This document shows, piece after piece, positions 1-8,363 of a stretch of 64,000 nucleotides of DNA. This DNA comes from Bifidobacterium apri. GTDB taxonomy: Bacteria; Actinomycetota; Actinomycetes; Actinomycetales; Bifidobacteriaceae. Location of the stretch: the NCBI RefSeq assembly GCF_009299485.1, contig NZ_WBSO01000013.1:21715-85714 (forward strand), given 5' to 3'. Numbering within the stretch: position 1 is the stretch's first letter; each line of letters starts with the position of its first letter. The notes under the pieces were generated by a model. The model had not been told where the DNA came from, did not search any database, and was given only the letters and a program-made list of their open reading frames with translations. The translations under genes and the position numbers were made by a program.

Positions 1-1
1 G

Positions 2-1102
2 CATGAACGGCGTGTGGCACTGACACCTGACATTGTCGCAAGGTTGCGCAAGAAAGGCGTCGGATGCCTGATCGAACATGACGCGGGACAGGCCGCGCAA
101 TATACCGATGCCGATTACGAGCGCGCCGGCGCCCAAGTATGCGACCGGGAGACGCTGCTCAAGACATGCGACGCATTCGGGTTCGTATCGCGCCCGGATG
201 CTTCATTGGTATCGGCGATGCGCCCGGGGCAGTGGGTGATCGGCATCCTCGGCTCGTTCACCGATGATGCGTATATTTCCTCTCTGGCTCAGGCGGGGCT
301 GACCGCCATCGCCATCGAGCGTCTGCCCAGGCAGCTCAGCGCAGCGCAATCCATGGACGAGATGACTTCGCAGAATTCCGTCATGGGCTATAAGGCGGCA
401 CTCGTCGCTGCGAACGCCTATCAGTCCTTCCTGCCGATGATGACGACCGCAGCGGGCACGATCCGCCCCGCGAAGGTCCTCGTGCTGGGCGCCGGCATCG
501 CCGGACTCCAGGCGATCGGCACCGCACGGCGTCTGGGCGCGGTCGTCACGGCGTATGATGTCCGTCCCGCATCCAAAGGCGAAGTCGAATCCCTGGGCGC
601 GAAATTCCTTGATCTCGGGCTTGATTTCTCCGCCGGCCAAGGCGAAGGCGGTTACGCGCGCCAGCTTACGAAGGAGGAGCAGGCAGCACAGCAGGCGGCG
701 GTCGACCAGAAAGCCGCCCAGTTCGATATCGTGATCACCACGGCGAAGGTCCCCGGTCGCAAACCGCCGGTGCTGCTCACCGCGGCAGGCGTCAATGCTC
801 TGCATCGGGGCGCGGTCGTCGTCGATTGCGCGGCCAGCGATCTCGGCGGCAATGTCGAGGGGTCCACGGTCGGCACCCAGACCACCGAAGGCGGTGTCAC
901 CATCATCGGCGCACCGTTCCTTGCTTCGGAAGTGTCGAACACCGCATCGAACCTGTTGTCACGCAACGTGGCGGATGTGCTGTCCCATTTCGTGCGCGAC
1001 GGCCATTTGAAGACGGTTGCCGGGGACGAGCTGGACGACGCCCTCGTAGTCGCCGGGCGCGACGCATCCGAAACCCAAACATCCGAACAGAAAGGGGAGT
1101 GA
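2..1102 (+). CDS. pntAA: NAD(P) transhydrogenase subunit alpha part 1 (partial, 5' end outside window)
   Basis: Soluble NAD(H)-binding domain I of the membrane proton-translocating transhydrogenase, which moves hydride between NADH and NADP+ using the proton gradient. The reading frame is open from base 2 (residues HERRVALTPD), matching the start of the alanine dehydrogenase/PntA N-domain, so only about ten residues should lie outside the window. The Rossmann motif GAGIAG is followed by the typical YDVRP segment. The protein ends soon after the dinucleotide domain, and the membrane part is a separate gene, as in Rhodospirillum-type split enzymes. The next gene begins 4 nt after the stop. A GTG at 14 is internal and is not the start. 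Confidence 0.95.
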   Translation, partial: HERRVALTPDIVARLRKKGVGCLIEHDAGQAAQYTDADYERAGAQVCDRETLLKTCDAFGFVSRPDASLVSAMRPGQWVIGILGSFTDDAYISSLAQAGLTAIAIERLPRQLSAAQSMDEMTSQNSVMGYKAALVAANAYQSFLPMMTTAAGTIRPAKVLVLGAGIAGLQAIGTARRLGAVVTAYDVRPASKGEVESLGAKFLDLGLDFSAGQGEGGYARQLTKEEQAAQQAAVDQKAAQFDIVITTAKVPGRKPPVLLTAAGVNALHRGAVVVDCAASDLGGNVEGSTVGTQTTEGGVTIIGAPFLASEVSNTASNLLSRNVADVLSHFVRDGHLKTVAGDELDDALVVAGRDASETQTSEQKGE

Positions 1103-1106
1103 CCTC

Positions 1107-1436
1107 ATGAATCCGCTCGTTGTATCCATTACGTTGTTCGTGTTGGCGCTGCTGATCGGCGTCGAAGTCATCGGCAAAGTGCCGGCGACGCTGCACACGC
1201 CGCTGATGTCCGGCGCGAATTCGATTCACGGCATTGTGATTGTCGGCGTCGTGATCGTCGCCGCGCAAGCGAATTCGCCGCTCGCGTATGTGTTCGTATT
1301 CCTCGCCGCTGTACTGGGCACGATGAATGTCGTCGGCGGATATGTGGTCACCGACCGCATGCTCGAGATGTTCAAGAGTTCCAAACCCGCGAAGTCTGCG
1401 GATACCGCTGATACTCACGAGGAGGCCGGCAAGTGA
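1107..1436 (+). CDS. pntAB: NAD(P) transhydrogenase subunit alpha part 2 (membrane)
   Basis: A 109-residue membrane subunit forming part of domain II, the proton channel of transhydrogenase. It shows three hydrophobic segments (about residues 5-23, 42-60 and 64-82) and the conserved HGIVIVG region after the first loop. It starts with ATG behind a GGGGAG Shine-Dalgarno. The stop overlaps the GTG start of pntB (GTGA), so the two are translationally coupled. The acidic C-terminal tail (about 20 residues rich in Ser, Ala, Asp and Glu) is not conserved in the family. The identification rests on size, topology and position between pntAA and pntB. Confidence 0.95.
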   Translation: MNPLVVSITLFVLALLIGVEVIGKVPATLHTPLMSGANSIHGIVIVGVVIVAAQANSPLAYVFVFLAAVLGTMNVVGGYVVTDRMLEMFKSSKPAKSADTADTHEEAGK

Positions 1437-2842
1437 ACGCCATTGATACCGTAGCCTGGTTCGTTTATCTGCTGTCGGCCGTGATGTTCGTCATCGGCCT
1501 GCATTTCATGAATTCGCCGAAAACCGCCCGCCGCGGCAATCAGATCTCCGCGGTCGGCATGGTGATCGCCGTGATCATGGCGTTCGTGCACCTGGTCGCC
1601 ACCGGATTCCGGTCGAATATCGCGATCATCCTGTTGCTGCTGGGTATCGCGATCGGCGCAGTGGCCGGTGTCGTCAGCGCGAAAAAGGTGAAGATGACCG
1701 ATATGCCGCAACTGGTGTCGATTTTCAACACCGTCGGTGGCGGAGCGGCGGCGCTCGTCGCGCTGAACGATATCCTCACTCCCGCCAAGGCACCGGGACT
1801 GGTGGTGTTGATCACCGCCGGGCTCGGCGTGGTCATCGGCTCGGTCACCTTCACCGGCTCGCTGGTCGCGGCAGGCAAGCTGCAAGGCGTGAAGTTCCTG
1901 CGCAAGCTGACATTGCCCGGCAAGGGAATGCTCAACGTGCTGTTCATCGTGTTGACCATTGCGTCCTTCGTGATGCTGTGCGTGCAGCCGGGGCAACGTC
2001 TGCTGTGGGCTGTGCTCACCACGGTGTTCGCGTTGGTGTACGGTCTGGTCTTCGTCATTCCGATCGGCGGAGCCGACATGCCGGTGGTCATCTCCGTGCT
2101 CAACGCATGCACGGGTACCGCAGTGGCGATGAGCGGCTTGGCCATTGACAATGTCGCGCTGATTGTCGCCGGCGCCCTTGTCGGCGCTGCCGGCGTGACG
2201 TTGTCGATCCTGATGGCCCAGGCGATGAACAGGCCGTTGCACAGCGTGCTCGCCGGCGGATTCGGCGGCGCTGCGAACGCCTCAGCCGCCACGGATGGTC
2301 CGGAAGGCACCATGAAGGAGACCACGGCGGACGATGTTGCGGTTCAACTCGTGTACGCGCAGAAGGTCATTTTCGTCCCCGGCTTCGGTCTCGCCCAGGC
2401 GCAAGCCCAGCGTGAGCTCGCCGACCTGGGCGAACTGCTCAAGGAGCACGGCGTGGAGGTGTCCTACGCGATTCACCCGGTCGCCGGCCGTATGCCAGGG
2501 CATATGAATGTGCTGCTGGCTGAGGCGAACGTCCCTTATGACGAACTGGTGGACCTTGATGACATCAATCCGCAGTTCCCTTCCGCAAATGTGGCTCTGG
2601 TCGTCGGAGCGAACGACGTGACCAATCCTGCGGCTCGACGGCCCGGCACCCCGGTGTCCGGCATGCCGATCCTCGATGTCGATCAAGCCCAACATGTCGT
2701 GGTCATGAAGCGCGGTCGAGGCCGTGGCTATGCCGGCATTGAGAACGAGCTGTATTTCGAGGACAACACGCAGATGCTCTTCGGTGATGCGAAGGCCGGA
2801 CTGCAAGCGGTGATCGCAGCGGTCAAGGAGTTGTTGGCATGA
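1433..2842 (+). CDS. pntB: NAD(P) transhydrogenase subunit beta
   Basis: A 469-residue subunit that carries the rest of the transmembrane proton channel (about eight hydrophobic helices in residues 1-260) and the C-terminal NADP(H)-binding domain III. The C-terminal part shows the typical motifs PGFGLAQAQAQ, HPVAGRMPGHMNVLLAE, GANDVTNPAAR and KRGRGRGYAGIEN. Length matches the family (about 460 residues). The GTG start overlaps the pntAB stop, giving a three-gene operon that ends at the hairpin at 2881-2925. The enzyme probably supplies NADPH, balancing the fructose-6-phosphate (bifid) shunt, which makes little NADPH. Confidence 0.96.
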   Translation: MNAIDTVAWFVYLLSAVMFVIGLHFMNSPKTARRGNQISAVGMVIAVIMAFVHLVATGFRSNIAIILLLLGIAIGAVAGVVSAKKVKMTDMPQLVSIFNTVGGGAAALVALNDILTPAKAPGLVVLITAGLGVVIGSVTFTGSLVAAGKLQGVKFLRKLTLPGKGMLNVLFIVLTIASFVMLCVQPGQRLLWAVLTTVFALVYGLVFVIPIGGADMPVVISVLNACTGTAVAMSGLAIDNVALIVAGALVGAAGVTLSILMAQAMNRPLHSVLAGGFGGAANASAATDGPEGTMKETTADDVAVQLVYAQKVIFVPGFGLAQAQAQRELADLGELLKEHGVEVSYAIHPVAGRMPGHMNVLLAEANVPYDELVDLDDINPQFPSANVALVVGANDVTNPAARRPGTPVSGMPILDVDQAQHVVVMKRGRGRGYAGIENELYFEDNTQMLFGDAKAGLQAVIAAVKELLA

Positions 2843-2880
2843 TGCGCCAGCGCGCATGATGACCGACCTTGGATTGCCGC

Positions 2881-2925
2881 AAACGGGTCTGTATCGCCTT
2901 TCAACGGGCGGATTCAGACCCGTTT
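2881..2925 (+). terminator. Rho-independent terminator of pntAA-pntAB-pntB
   Basis: A perfect 11-bp stem, AAACGGGTCTG (2881-2891) pairing with CAGACCCGTTT (2915-2925), begins 39 nt after the pntB stop. It is followed by a T-rich stretch (CTGTTGTCTGTTTTC). Confidence 0.85.
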
Positions 2926-3745
2926 CTGTTGTCTGTTTTCCCGGATACGTCCGAAAATGCGACCATGATGTGGACATGAGCGGCGGGCGGATGCCACCGG
3001 TTGCTAGCATCACATAACGAGGCGCAAGGCCGTCAACACGATGGAACAAGACCGTCGCCATGTATACGCGGCGCGCGTGTATGCGGTTCGACAGCGTGAC
3101 GGCAACAGAACGACGATGCTGGCCAAAAGCCGGTTCGTGTGTGTGATATGGCGGTGTCGGCAAGCCCGTTCAAACGGCGGACATGCGGCACCGCCTTTCC
3201 TTTGCCCGCATCATTGCCGACAGCAATCGACCGAATCCGTGCGCACCAACGCGGCAGAACGGGGTTATAGGCCAAAATGTGTGTCTGCTGGTGGGGTGTG
3301 TGGGAGTCTTGATTGTTGCTCTGGTCGTGTGCGCGTCCTGTATGCCGTGGCATGCGAAGCTGAACGGATATCGGCGGGAAACGGCAGTGGAGGCCCCGTG
3401 TTTTGCGGTTCGTGCATGCCCGGGCATACGCAAACCGGCAGTATGGCCCCGGACAGTGCGGGAAGCCTTCCGTCAGGCGCGCGACGTATGTCATGGCATG
3501 CGCGACCCGGCACATTCGAATCGCCTGTACGCCTTGCACCGCAAGGGGTCCGCGCCGGTTCCGGACACACATTCTGGCCGGGTTCGAAAGTGGCGGCATG
3601 AGGATTCGAAACCGCGACACGCCCGGCAGGACAACCCCTCACACCCGATTTCCGGACACACATTTTGGCCAATAACCCGCAGAACGCATGTGAACAAGCA
3701 AGCGGACGGGGAAAACACGGGGAGGCAGCGAGGCGATTCCTGCGG
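2926..3745. repeat. Gene-free island with inverted repeats and serial hairpins
   Basis: About 820 bp between the pnt terminator and the convergent hydrolase gene. Open frames run on both strands (for example 3041-3601 plus and 3033-3620 minus), but none has a Shine-Dalgarno, recognisable domain or protein-like composition, and they overlap one another; I read them as chance frames in GC-rich DNA. The stretch does hold structure. A 24-nt sequence containing GGCCAAAATGTGTGTC occurs at 3262-3285 and, inverted with one mismatch, at 3655-3678. A third copy of the core lies at 3564-3579. Three 17-bp imperfect palindromes of the form GYATGYCnnGGCATRCG lie at 3340-3356, 3414-3430 and 3486-3502. Another hairpin uses GGCGGTG (3150-3156) and CACCGCC (3188-3194). 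Function unknown. Confidence 0.7.
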
Positions 3746-4753
3746 TTACGCCAGACTCAATCCCTCATCAACCGTGGACTGCACCATTCGCCAGTACGTA
3801 TCGGGGTCTTTCACCGACGACAACGTGTGTCCGGCTCCGGCCACGCTGAGCATCCGGCAATGCCGCCCATGGTACGCGCTGACGATTCTGTCCATGAACT
3901 CATGCGGCACCAGTTGATCCGCAGTCCCATGCACGCACAGCATCGGCACCCGAATACGCCCTGCCGCACGTACACAATCCCCATCAGCCAGCCAAAATCC
4001 CGCATGCATACGGCAAATCATGCTCATGACGCCGAGCATGGGCAACCCGACAACCCGCGGCAACCGCATCATCGACCTCGCCACAAAACGCATCTCGGAA
4101 CTGATGCTCGAGTACCCGCTGTCCTCGATCACGGCCTTAACTTGCGCCGGAAGATCCGGCTCCGCCGCGGCGAGCATCACAGCCGCGGCACCCATGGAAT
4201 TGCCATGCAAGATGATTTGCGCATCTCGGTCGGCTCGGACCACAAGATCGATCCAGCGCATCACATCGCGGCGATCGAGATACCCCATGCCGACATATCT
4301 GCCTTGGCTGCGCTCATGTGCACGCAGGGCGGGCAGGAGCACGGTGCATCCCATGCGCGCATACCGCAACGCGTATCTCGCCATCTCCTGCGGTTCACCG
4401 CAAAAACCGTGGCAGCATATCGCATATGCATGCGGCTTCGGGGCGACACTGTCGGGATCCAACACCCAGGCGTGCAAACGCAGCCCGTCCTCACTGTACG
4501 TGGTCAATGACTGCCGCGTCGCCTGGAACCACCGTACTGCGTCACGCTGTTCATCGTTGTTCTGCAGCTCGAGCTGCTCGCCGATCGCTTCAACCGCACG
4601 ATCGTTGTGCTTGATGAACATGGGGGAGCGCACATCGCAAGCGGCTCGGAACACCGTCTCCCCGAGAGCGAACAGACCGGCGCCGACAACGGATGCCGTG
4701 GTCGCCGCGCCGATGCCGATATGCTCAATCGTTGACTTGTTGGTCGCGGACAT
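3746..4753 (-). CDS. Alpha/beta hydrolase with N-terminal membrane anchor
   Basis: A 335-residue serine hydrolase of the COG1073 type. The nucleophile elbow GNSMGA places the catalytic Ser at 186. HGTADQLVP gives the acidic residue (Asp279) and GAGHT gives His309, so the triad looks complete. CCHGFCGEP near residue 113 is the usual oxyanion-hole region. Residues about 13-33 are hydrophobic and could be a membrane anchor or uncleaved signal. The ATG is preceded by GGAG. Family members cleave esters, amides or peptides; the substrate cannot be read from sequence. It is transcribed away from rplY, alone, towards the repeat island. Confidence 0.85.
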   Translation of the reverse strand: MSATNKSTIEHIGIGAATTASVVGAGLFALGETVFRAACDVRSPMFIKHNDRAVEAIGEQLELQNNDEQRDAVRWFQATRQSLTTYSEDGLRLHAWVLDPDSVAPKPHAYAICCHGFCGEPQEMARYALRYARMGCTVLLPALRAHERSQGRYVGMGYLDRRDVMRWIDLVVRADRDAQIILHGNSMGAAAVMLAAAEPDLPAQVKAVIEDSGYSSISSEMRFVARSMMRLPRVVGLPMLGVMSMICRMHAGFWLADGDCVRAAGRIRVPMLCVHGTADQLVPHEFMDRIVSAYHGRHCRMLSVAGAGHTLSSVKDPDTYWRMVQSTVDEGLSLA

Positions 4754-5065
4754 ATTGACTCCGATCCTTGCCTATGTACTATGTTTATTCTACGCAAATC
4801 ACGGCAATGGCGCGTAAGGCTGTACGGGCGCCCAGGGTCTCGTGTCCACGGATCGATTTCCTCGTCCATGAACTCGTGTATAGTAGAAGAGTTGCTTTGG
4901 CGACTTGTTCGCCACGCTTTGGCGAGGGAGGTGCACGCCTCCGTTATCGACTCGGCTGATGGCACGGCACCTTCTGGTGTTCGGGAATCGGCGCGTCGGC
5001 GCGCCGAAACAACACTGGATCGGGAACAATCCCGCTCTTGGAACCCCAACATGAAGGAGAGCCAT
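4754..5065 (+). promoter_or_regulatory. rplY promoter and structured leader
   Basis: A gene-free stretch between the divergent hydrolase and rplY. A -10 candidate TATAGT lies at 4879-4884; no convincing -35 is visible. The roughly 170-nt leader after it contains several hairpins: GGCGA/TCGCC at 4909-4923, GGAGG/CCTCC at 4927-4942, CGGCGCG/CGCGCCG with a 4-nt loop at 4990-5007, and CGGGA/TCCCG at 5022-5035. The Shine-Dalgarno AAGGAGA precedes the ATG at 5066. A long folded leader before a ribosomal protein gene suggests autogenous control, but that is inference. Confidence 0.5.
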
Positions 5066-5710
5066 ATGGCAACCAACACCATCACCCTCGAAGGCGAAGT
5101 CCGCGACCAGTTCGGCAAGGGCGTCGCCCGCCGTCTGCGCGTAGCCAACAAGATCCCGGCGACCATCTACGCCGGCGGCAACCAGCCTGTGTTCGTCACC
5201 CTTCCGATGAAGGAGACCACGCTGGCACTGCGCCACACCAACGCGCTGTTCACCATCAACTTCGGCGGCGACTCCAAGATCGCAGTCGTCAAGGACGTTC
5301 AGCGCAACCCTGTCAAGCGTATCGTCGAGCACGTTGACTTCTACGAGGTCAAGGCCGGCGAGAAGATCGACGTCGAGGTCCCGGTCTTCGTCGAAGGCAC
5401 CCCGAAGGGCGCTGCTGTCGCATTCGTCGACATCCAGGAGCTCAAGGTGCGCGCCGACGTGTCCAACCTGCCTGAGCGTATCGTCATTAACGTTGACGGC
5501 ATGACCGACGGCACCAAGGTCTTCGCCAAGGACGTTGAGCTGCCGGAAGGCGCTGAGCTCGACATCGACGATCCGGAAGAGTCCGTGGTCACCGTTGAGG
5601 TGCCTGAGGACGCCACCGAGTCCACCGCCGAGACCGCTGACGCGACTGCCGCCCCGGCTGCTGACGCCGCTGCTGCTCCGGCCGCTGACGCCGCTGCGGA
5701 CAACAAGTGA
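5066..5710 (+). CDS. rplY: 50S ribosomal protein L25/general stress protein Ctc
   Basis: A 214-residue protein of the long (CTC) L25 class, which binds 5S rRNA. The N-terminal half is the L25 barrel (EVRDQFGKGVARRLRVANKI and the following segments). The second half is the TL5 beta domain, found in CTC proteins but not in E. coli L25. The last 35 residues are a low-complexity Ala/Asp/Thr/Pro tail (repeats of APAADAAA), common in actinobacterial homologues. I chose ATG 5066 because it follows AAGGAGA with 6 nt spacing; the frame is open further upstream, but that part looks like leader RNA. Confidence 0.95.
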   Translation: MATNTITLEGEVRDQFGKGVARRLRVANKIPATIYAGGNQPVFVTLPMKETTLALRHTNALFTINFGGDSKIAVVKDVQRNPVKRIVEHVDFYEVKAGEKIDVEVPVFVEGTPKGAAVAFVDIQELKVRADVSNLPERIVINVDGMTDGTKVFAKDVELPEGAELDIDDPEESVVTVEVPEDATESTAETADATAAPAADAAAAPAADAAADNK

Positions 5711-5765
5711 TCCGCCGCCGGGCGCTATAGCGGATACGCAAAGCCCCGGCAGTATGGAATAGACA

Positions 5766-5791
5766 GGGACCCCGCCACTGTGCGGGGTCCC
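5766..5791 (+). terminator. Hairpin terminator of rplY
   Basis: A perfect 10-bp GC-rich stem, GGGACCCCGC (5766-5775) with GCGGGGTCCC (5782-5791), and a 6-nt loop. No strong T-tract follows. Just beyond it, TGTGAA/TTCACA at about 5815-5831 is a small dyad upstream of ilvE that could be an operator. Confidence 0.65.
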
Positions 5792-5934
5792 GCCATAATC
5801 GGCTCTTTCATAATGTGAACCTCTTCACACATTCGTCCCAGACCTGTGCGAGAGTACTCCTTAGAGCCGGTGCCACAAGTACCAGCGCAACATACGCAAT
5901 ACCGTGATAACGGTTGATTCAAGAAGAAGTTATT

Positions 5935-7062
5935 ATGACTGAACAATCACATCATGATCCCGCGCAACTCAACAAGCTCGCCGACGAATTCACCGTCCTG
6001 CCCAACGATCACCCGGCTTCGGACGCCAAGCGTCAGGAGCTGATCGACAAGCCGGCTTTCGGTCAGATTTTCTCTGACAACATGGCCCATATGACGTGGA
6101 CAGACGGCGAAGGCTGGTCCGATCGCCGTATCGAGCCGTATGGTCCGCTGAAGATGGATCCGGGCGCTTCGGTGCTGCACTACGCTCAGGAATGCTTCGA
6201 AGGTTTGAAGGCGTATCATCACGCCGACGGTTCGATTTGGCTGTTCCGCCCGGATGCGAACGCCGAGCGTTTCCAGAACTCCGCCAAGCGTCTGTATCTG
6301 CCGGAGCTGCCGATTGATGATTTCCTCGGCTCCGTCGCAGCGCTGGTTCGTCGCGATGCCAACTGGGTGCCGACCCGCCGCGAGTACACCCTGTACATGC
6401 GTCCGTTCATGTTCGCTTCCGAGCCGTTCCTCGGCGTGCGTGCCCCGAAGGAAGTCGATTATTGCGTGATCGCCTCCCCGTCCGGTCCTTACTTCCCGGG
6501 TGGTGTGAAGCCGGTCAGCATCTGGATCGAAGACAAGTGGTTCCGCGTCGGTCCTGGCGGCACGGGCTTCGCCAAGTGCGGCGGCAACTACGCCGCTTCG
6601 CTGCTCGGTGAGTACACGGGCATCAAGAACGGCTGCGAGCAGGTGTGCTTCGTGGATGCTGCGACGAAGACCTACCTTGAGGAGCTCGGTGGCATGAACA
6701 TGTTCATCGTGCACAAGGACGGTCACCTGGAGACCCCGTCGCTCACGGGCAACATTCTGCCTGGCGTGACCCGTCGTTCGATCATCCAGCTCGCGCAGGA
6801 TGACGGCCACGATGTGGTCGAAGGCATGATCAAGTTCGATCAGCTGGTCGAAGACATTAAGTCCGGCGAGGTCACCGAAGTGTTCGCTTGCGGCACCGCC
6901 GCCATCATCACTCCGATTGGGCGCTTCAAGTCCAACGACATCGACGTGACCGTCGCCGACGGCGGTTCCGGCGAGCTGACCATGAAGCTGCGCAACCAGC
7001 TGCTCGGTATTCAGCTTGGCGAGATCGAAGATCCGCACAACTGGATGTGGAAGGTCTGCTGA
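5935..7062 (+). CDS. ilvE: Branched-chain amino acid aminotransferase
   Basis: A 375-residue class IV PLP aminotransferase that transfers amino groups between glutamate and the keto acids of valine, leucine and isoleucine in the cytoplasm. The PLP lysine is expected in FAKCGGNYA (Lys214), and EELGGMNMF and ACGTAAIITPIGR are the usual downstream motifs around the cofactor phosphate. It belongs to the long (BCAT-II, eukaryote-like) subgroup common in actinobacteria. ATG 5935 is chosen because AAGAAGAAG lies just before it; a TTG 21 nt upstream is in frame but lacks a ribosome binding site. It is monocistronic, with a terminator at 7106-7143. Confidence 0.95.
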   Translation: MTEQSHHDPAQLNKLADEFTVLPNDHPASDAKRQELIDKPAFGQIFSDNMAHMTWTDGEGWSDRRIEPYGPLKMDPGASVLHYAQECFEGLKAYHHADGSIWLFRPDANAERFQNSAKRLYLPELPIDDFLGSVAALVRRDANWVPTRREYTLYMRPFMFASEPFLGVRAPKEVDYCVIASPSGPYFPGGVKPVSIWIEDKWFRVGPGGTGFAKCGGNYAASLLGEYTGIKNGCEQVCFVDAATKTYLEELGGMNMFIVHKDGHLETPSLTGNILPGVTRRSIIQLAQDDGHDVVEGMIKFDQLVEDIKSGEVTEVFACGTAAIITPIGRFKSNDIDVTVADGGSGELTMKLRNQLLGIQLGEIEDPHNWMWKVC

Positions 7063-7105
7063 GACCAAGCACATCGGCTGAAACCCATACCGTTTCGGTC
7101 TTTCT

Positions 7106-7143
7106 GTAACAGGGCGATTCCTTTCGGGGAGTCGCCCTGTTAC
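7106..7143 (+). terminator. Terminator after ilvE
   Basis: A perfect 12-bp stem, GTAACAGGGCGA (7106-7117) with TCGCCCTGTTAC (7132-7143), 14-nt loop. No T-tract on the plus side. Confidence 0.7.
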
Positions 7144-7235
7144 GGTATAGAGAAAGAAGTCCGCGAGCGTATCAGCCCGCGAACCGTCCCGTGTCCCGCC
7201 GCTGCGACCACACCATGCAACCTGGAGGCATGATC

Positions 7236-7994
7236 ATGACTGTCACCGTCACACTCGAAAGCAATGGCTTCTTCCTCGGTATCGAATATGTGGCTGTGTT
7301 CTGTTGCGGTCTGCTGGGCGGGCTTGCCGCGGTGCGCAAACATTACGATTTGTTCGCCATCGTGCTGACGACATGGCTGACGGCGTTGGGCGGGGGACTG
7401 GTGCGCGACGTTGTGCTTGGGGCGCTTCCTCCTGTCGGCATTTCGGACAGGAACATGGTGTTCACCACGCTCGCCGCGGGGTTGCTCGTCGCTGTGATTC
7501 ATCCTGAAGTCGATAAGTTGAAATGGCCGATGCTCGTTCTTGACGCGCTTGCCCTTGGATTGTTCGCCGTGAACGGTACGCAGAAGGCTCTGATGTACGG
7601 CACGAGCGGGATGACTGCCGTGTTTCTCGGCATGTTCACGGCCTTGGCCGGAGGCCTTATTCGTGACACGCTGCTCAACGAAGTGCCGATGGTCGTCCGC
7701 GACCGCCACTGGTATGCCTTCCCCTCATTGGTCGGGTGCCTGTTGACGGTCCTGTCGTATCGTCTTGAAATGCATGCGGTCATCACCTACGCGCAGGAGA
7801 TCGCCTTCGATGTGGCCATTGTGGTCCTTGTCGTGCTGATGCGCACACTGTCAGTGAAATTCGATATCAAACTTCCGGGAGCTGTGCCGCGGGAGCATGC
7901 GGTCACCCTTCCGGAAGCGATGCACCGTTCGTATCACCATCACGAGGAGCATACGCAGGCCGGTACGTCTCAGGATGATGAACAGAAGCAGTAA
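7236..7994 (+). CDS. TRIC-type (UPF0126) membrane channel family protein
   Basis: A 252-residue membrane protein with about seven hydrophobic helices. It contains the duplicated glycine-rich signature of the UPF0126 family, now known as prokaryotic TRIC cation channels: ALGGGLVRDVVLG in the first half and ALAGGLIRDTLLNEVP in the second. Family members are trimeric monovalent cation channels; the physiological role in bacteria is unclear. The C-terminal 30 residues are His/Glu-rich (HRSYHHHEEH) and may sit in the cytoplasm. ATG 7236 is chosen for the GGAGG seven bases upstream; ATG 7230 is too close to it. Confidence 0.88.
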   Translation: MTVTVTLESNGFFLGIEYVAVFCCGLLGGLAAVRKHYDLFAIVLTTWLTALGGGLVRDVVLGALPPVGISDRNMVFTTLAAGLLVAVIHPEVDKLKWPMLVLDALALGLFAVNGTQKALMYGTSGMTAVFLGMFTALAGGLIRDTLLNEVPMVVRDRHWYAFPSLVGCLLTVLSYRLEMHAVITYAQEIAFDVAIVVLVVLMRTLSVKFDIKLPGAVPREHAVTLPEAMHRSYHHHEEHTQAGTSQDDEQKQ

Positions 7995-8006
7995 AACAAA
8001 ACGTTG

Positions 8007-8041
8007 AGGGGCGCCCCGCGAACAGTGCGGAGCGCCCCTCA
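8007..8041. terminator. Bidirectional terminator between the TRIC-family gene and rpsT
   Basis: A 14-bp stem with one mismatch: GAGGGGCGCCCCGC (8007-8020) and GCGGAGCGCCCCTC (8028-8041). On the minus strand it is followed by CGTTTTGTTTTAC, a good T-tract for rpsT. A second perfect 9-bp hairpin (8048-8056 with 8061-8069, loop AACG) lies between it and the rpsT stop. Confidence 0.8.
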
Positions 8042-8102
8042 TACTGAGAATCCCAAACGTGGGATTCTGTCAGGCGTTCAAAAGGTTCAAGCGCCTAGAA
8101 GG

Positions 8103-8363
8103 TCACAGTGCGTTGATGGCACGAGCGAGACCGGACTTGCGGTTCGCAGCCTGGTTCTTGTGGATCACGCCTGCACCGGCGGCCTTGTCAAGCTTCTGGG
8201 CTGCGAGCTTGTACGCTTCCTCAGCCTGTGCCTTGTCGCCAGCGGCGATGGCTTCGCGGGTACGACGGACGACGGTCTTCAGGCCGGACTTCACCGACAC
8301 GTTGCGCTTGTGCGCCTTCTCGTTGGTCAGGACGCGCTTCTTCTGCGACTTGATGTTTGCCAA
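8103..8363 (-). CDS. rpsT: 30S ribosomal protein S20
   Basis: An 86-residue basic helical protein that binds 16S rRNA in the body of the small subunit. It begins [18 protein letters not shown], the standard S20 N-terminus, and has the family's usual length. The start codon is TTG (complement of 8361-8363), preceded by GGAG; a TTG start in rpsT is known in other bacteria and keeps expression moderate. It is transcribed divergently from lepA and ends in the bidirectional terminator at 8007-8041. Confidence 0.97.
   Translation of the reverse strand: MANIKSQKKRVLTNEKAHKRNVSVKSGLKTVVRRTREAIAAGDKAQAEEAYKLAAQKLDKAAGAGVIHKNQAANRKSGLARAINAL

Noticed and set aside
1415..2242. 275-residue antisense frame within pntB
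   Set aside because: His/Gln/Arg-rich shadow of a well-supported gene; no ribosome binding site.
3340..3502. CRISPR array
   Set aside because: Units are 17 bp, imperfect and only three, with roughly 56-bp intervals; no cas genes nearby.
3033..3620. Long open frames on both strands in the 2.9-3.75 kb island (186-244 residues)
   Set aside because: They overlap one another in several frames, lack a Shine-Dalgarno and recognisable motifs, and are Arg/Cys/His-rich as expected of random GC-rich frames.
3540..3680. tRNA-like T-loop sequences (TTCGAATCC, TTCGAACCC) on the minus strand
   Set aside because: No D-arm, anticodon stem or acceptor stem can be drawn around them; only the short T-loop-like string matches.
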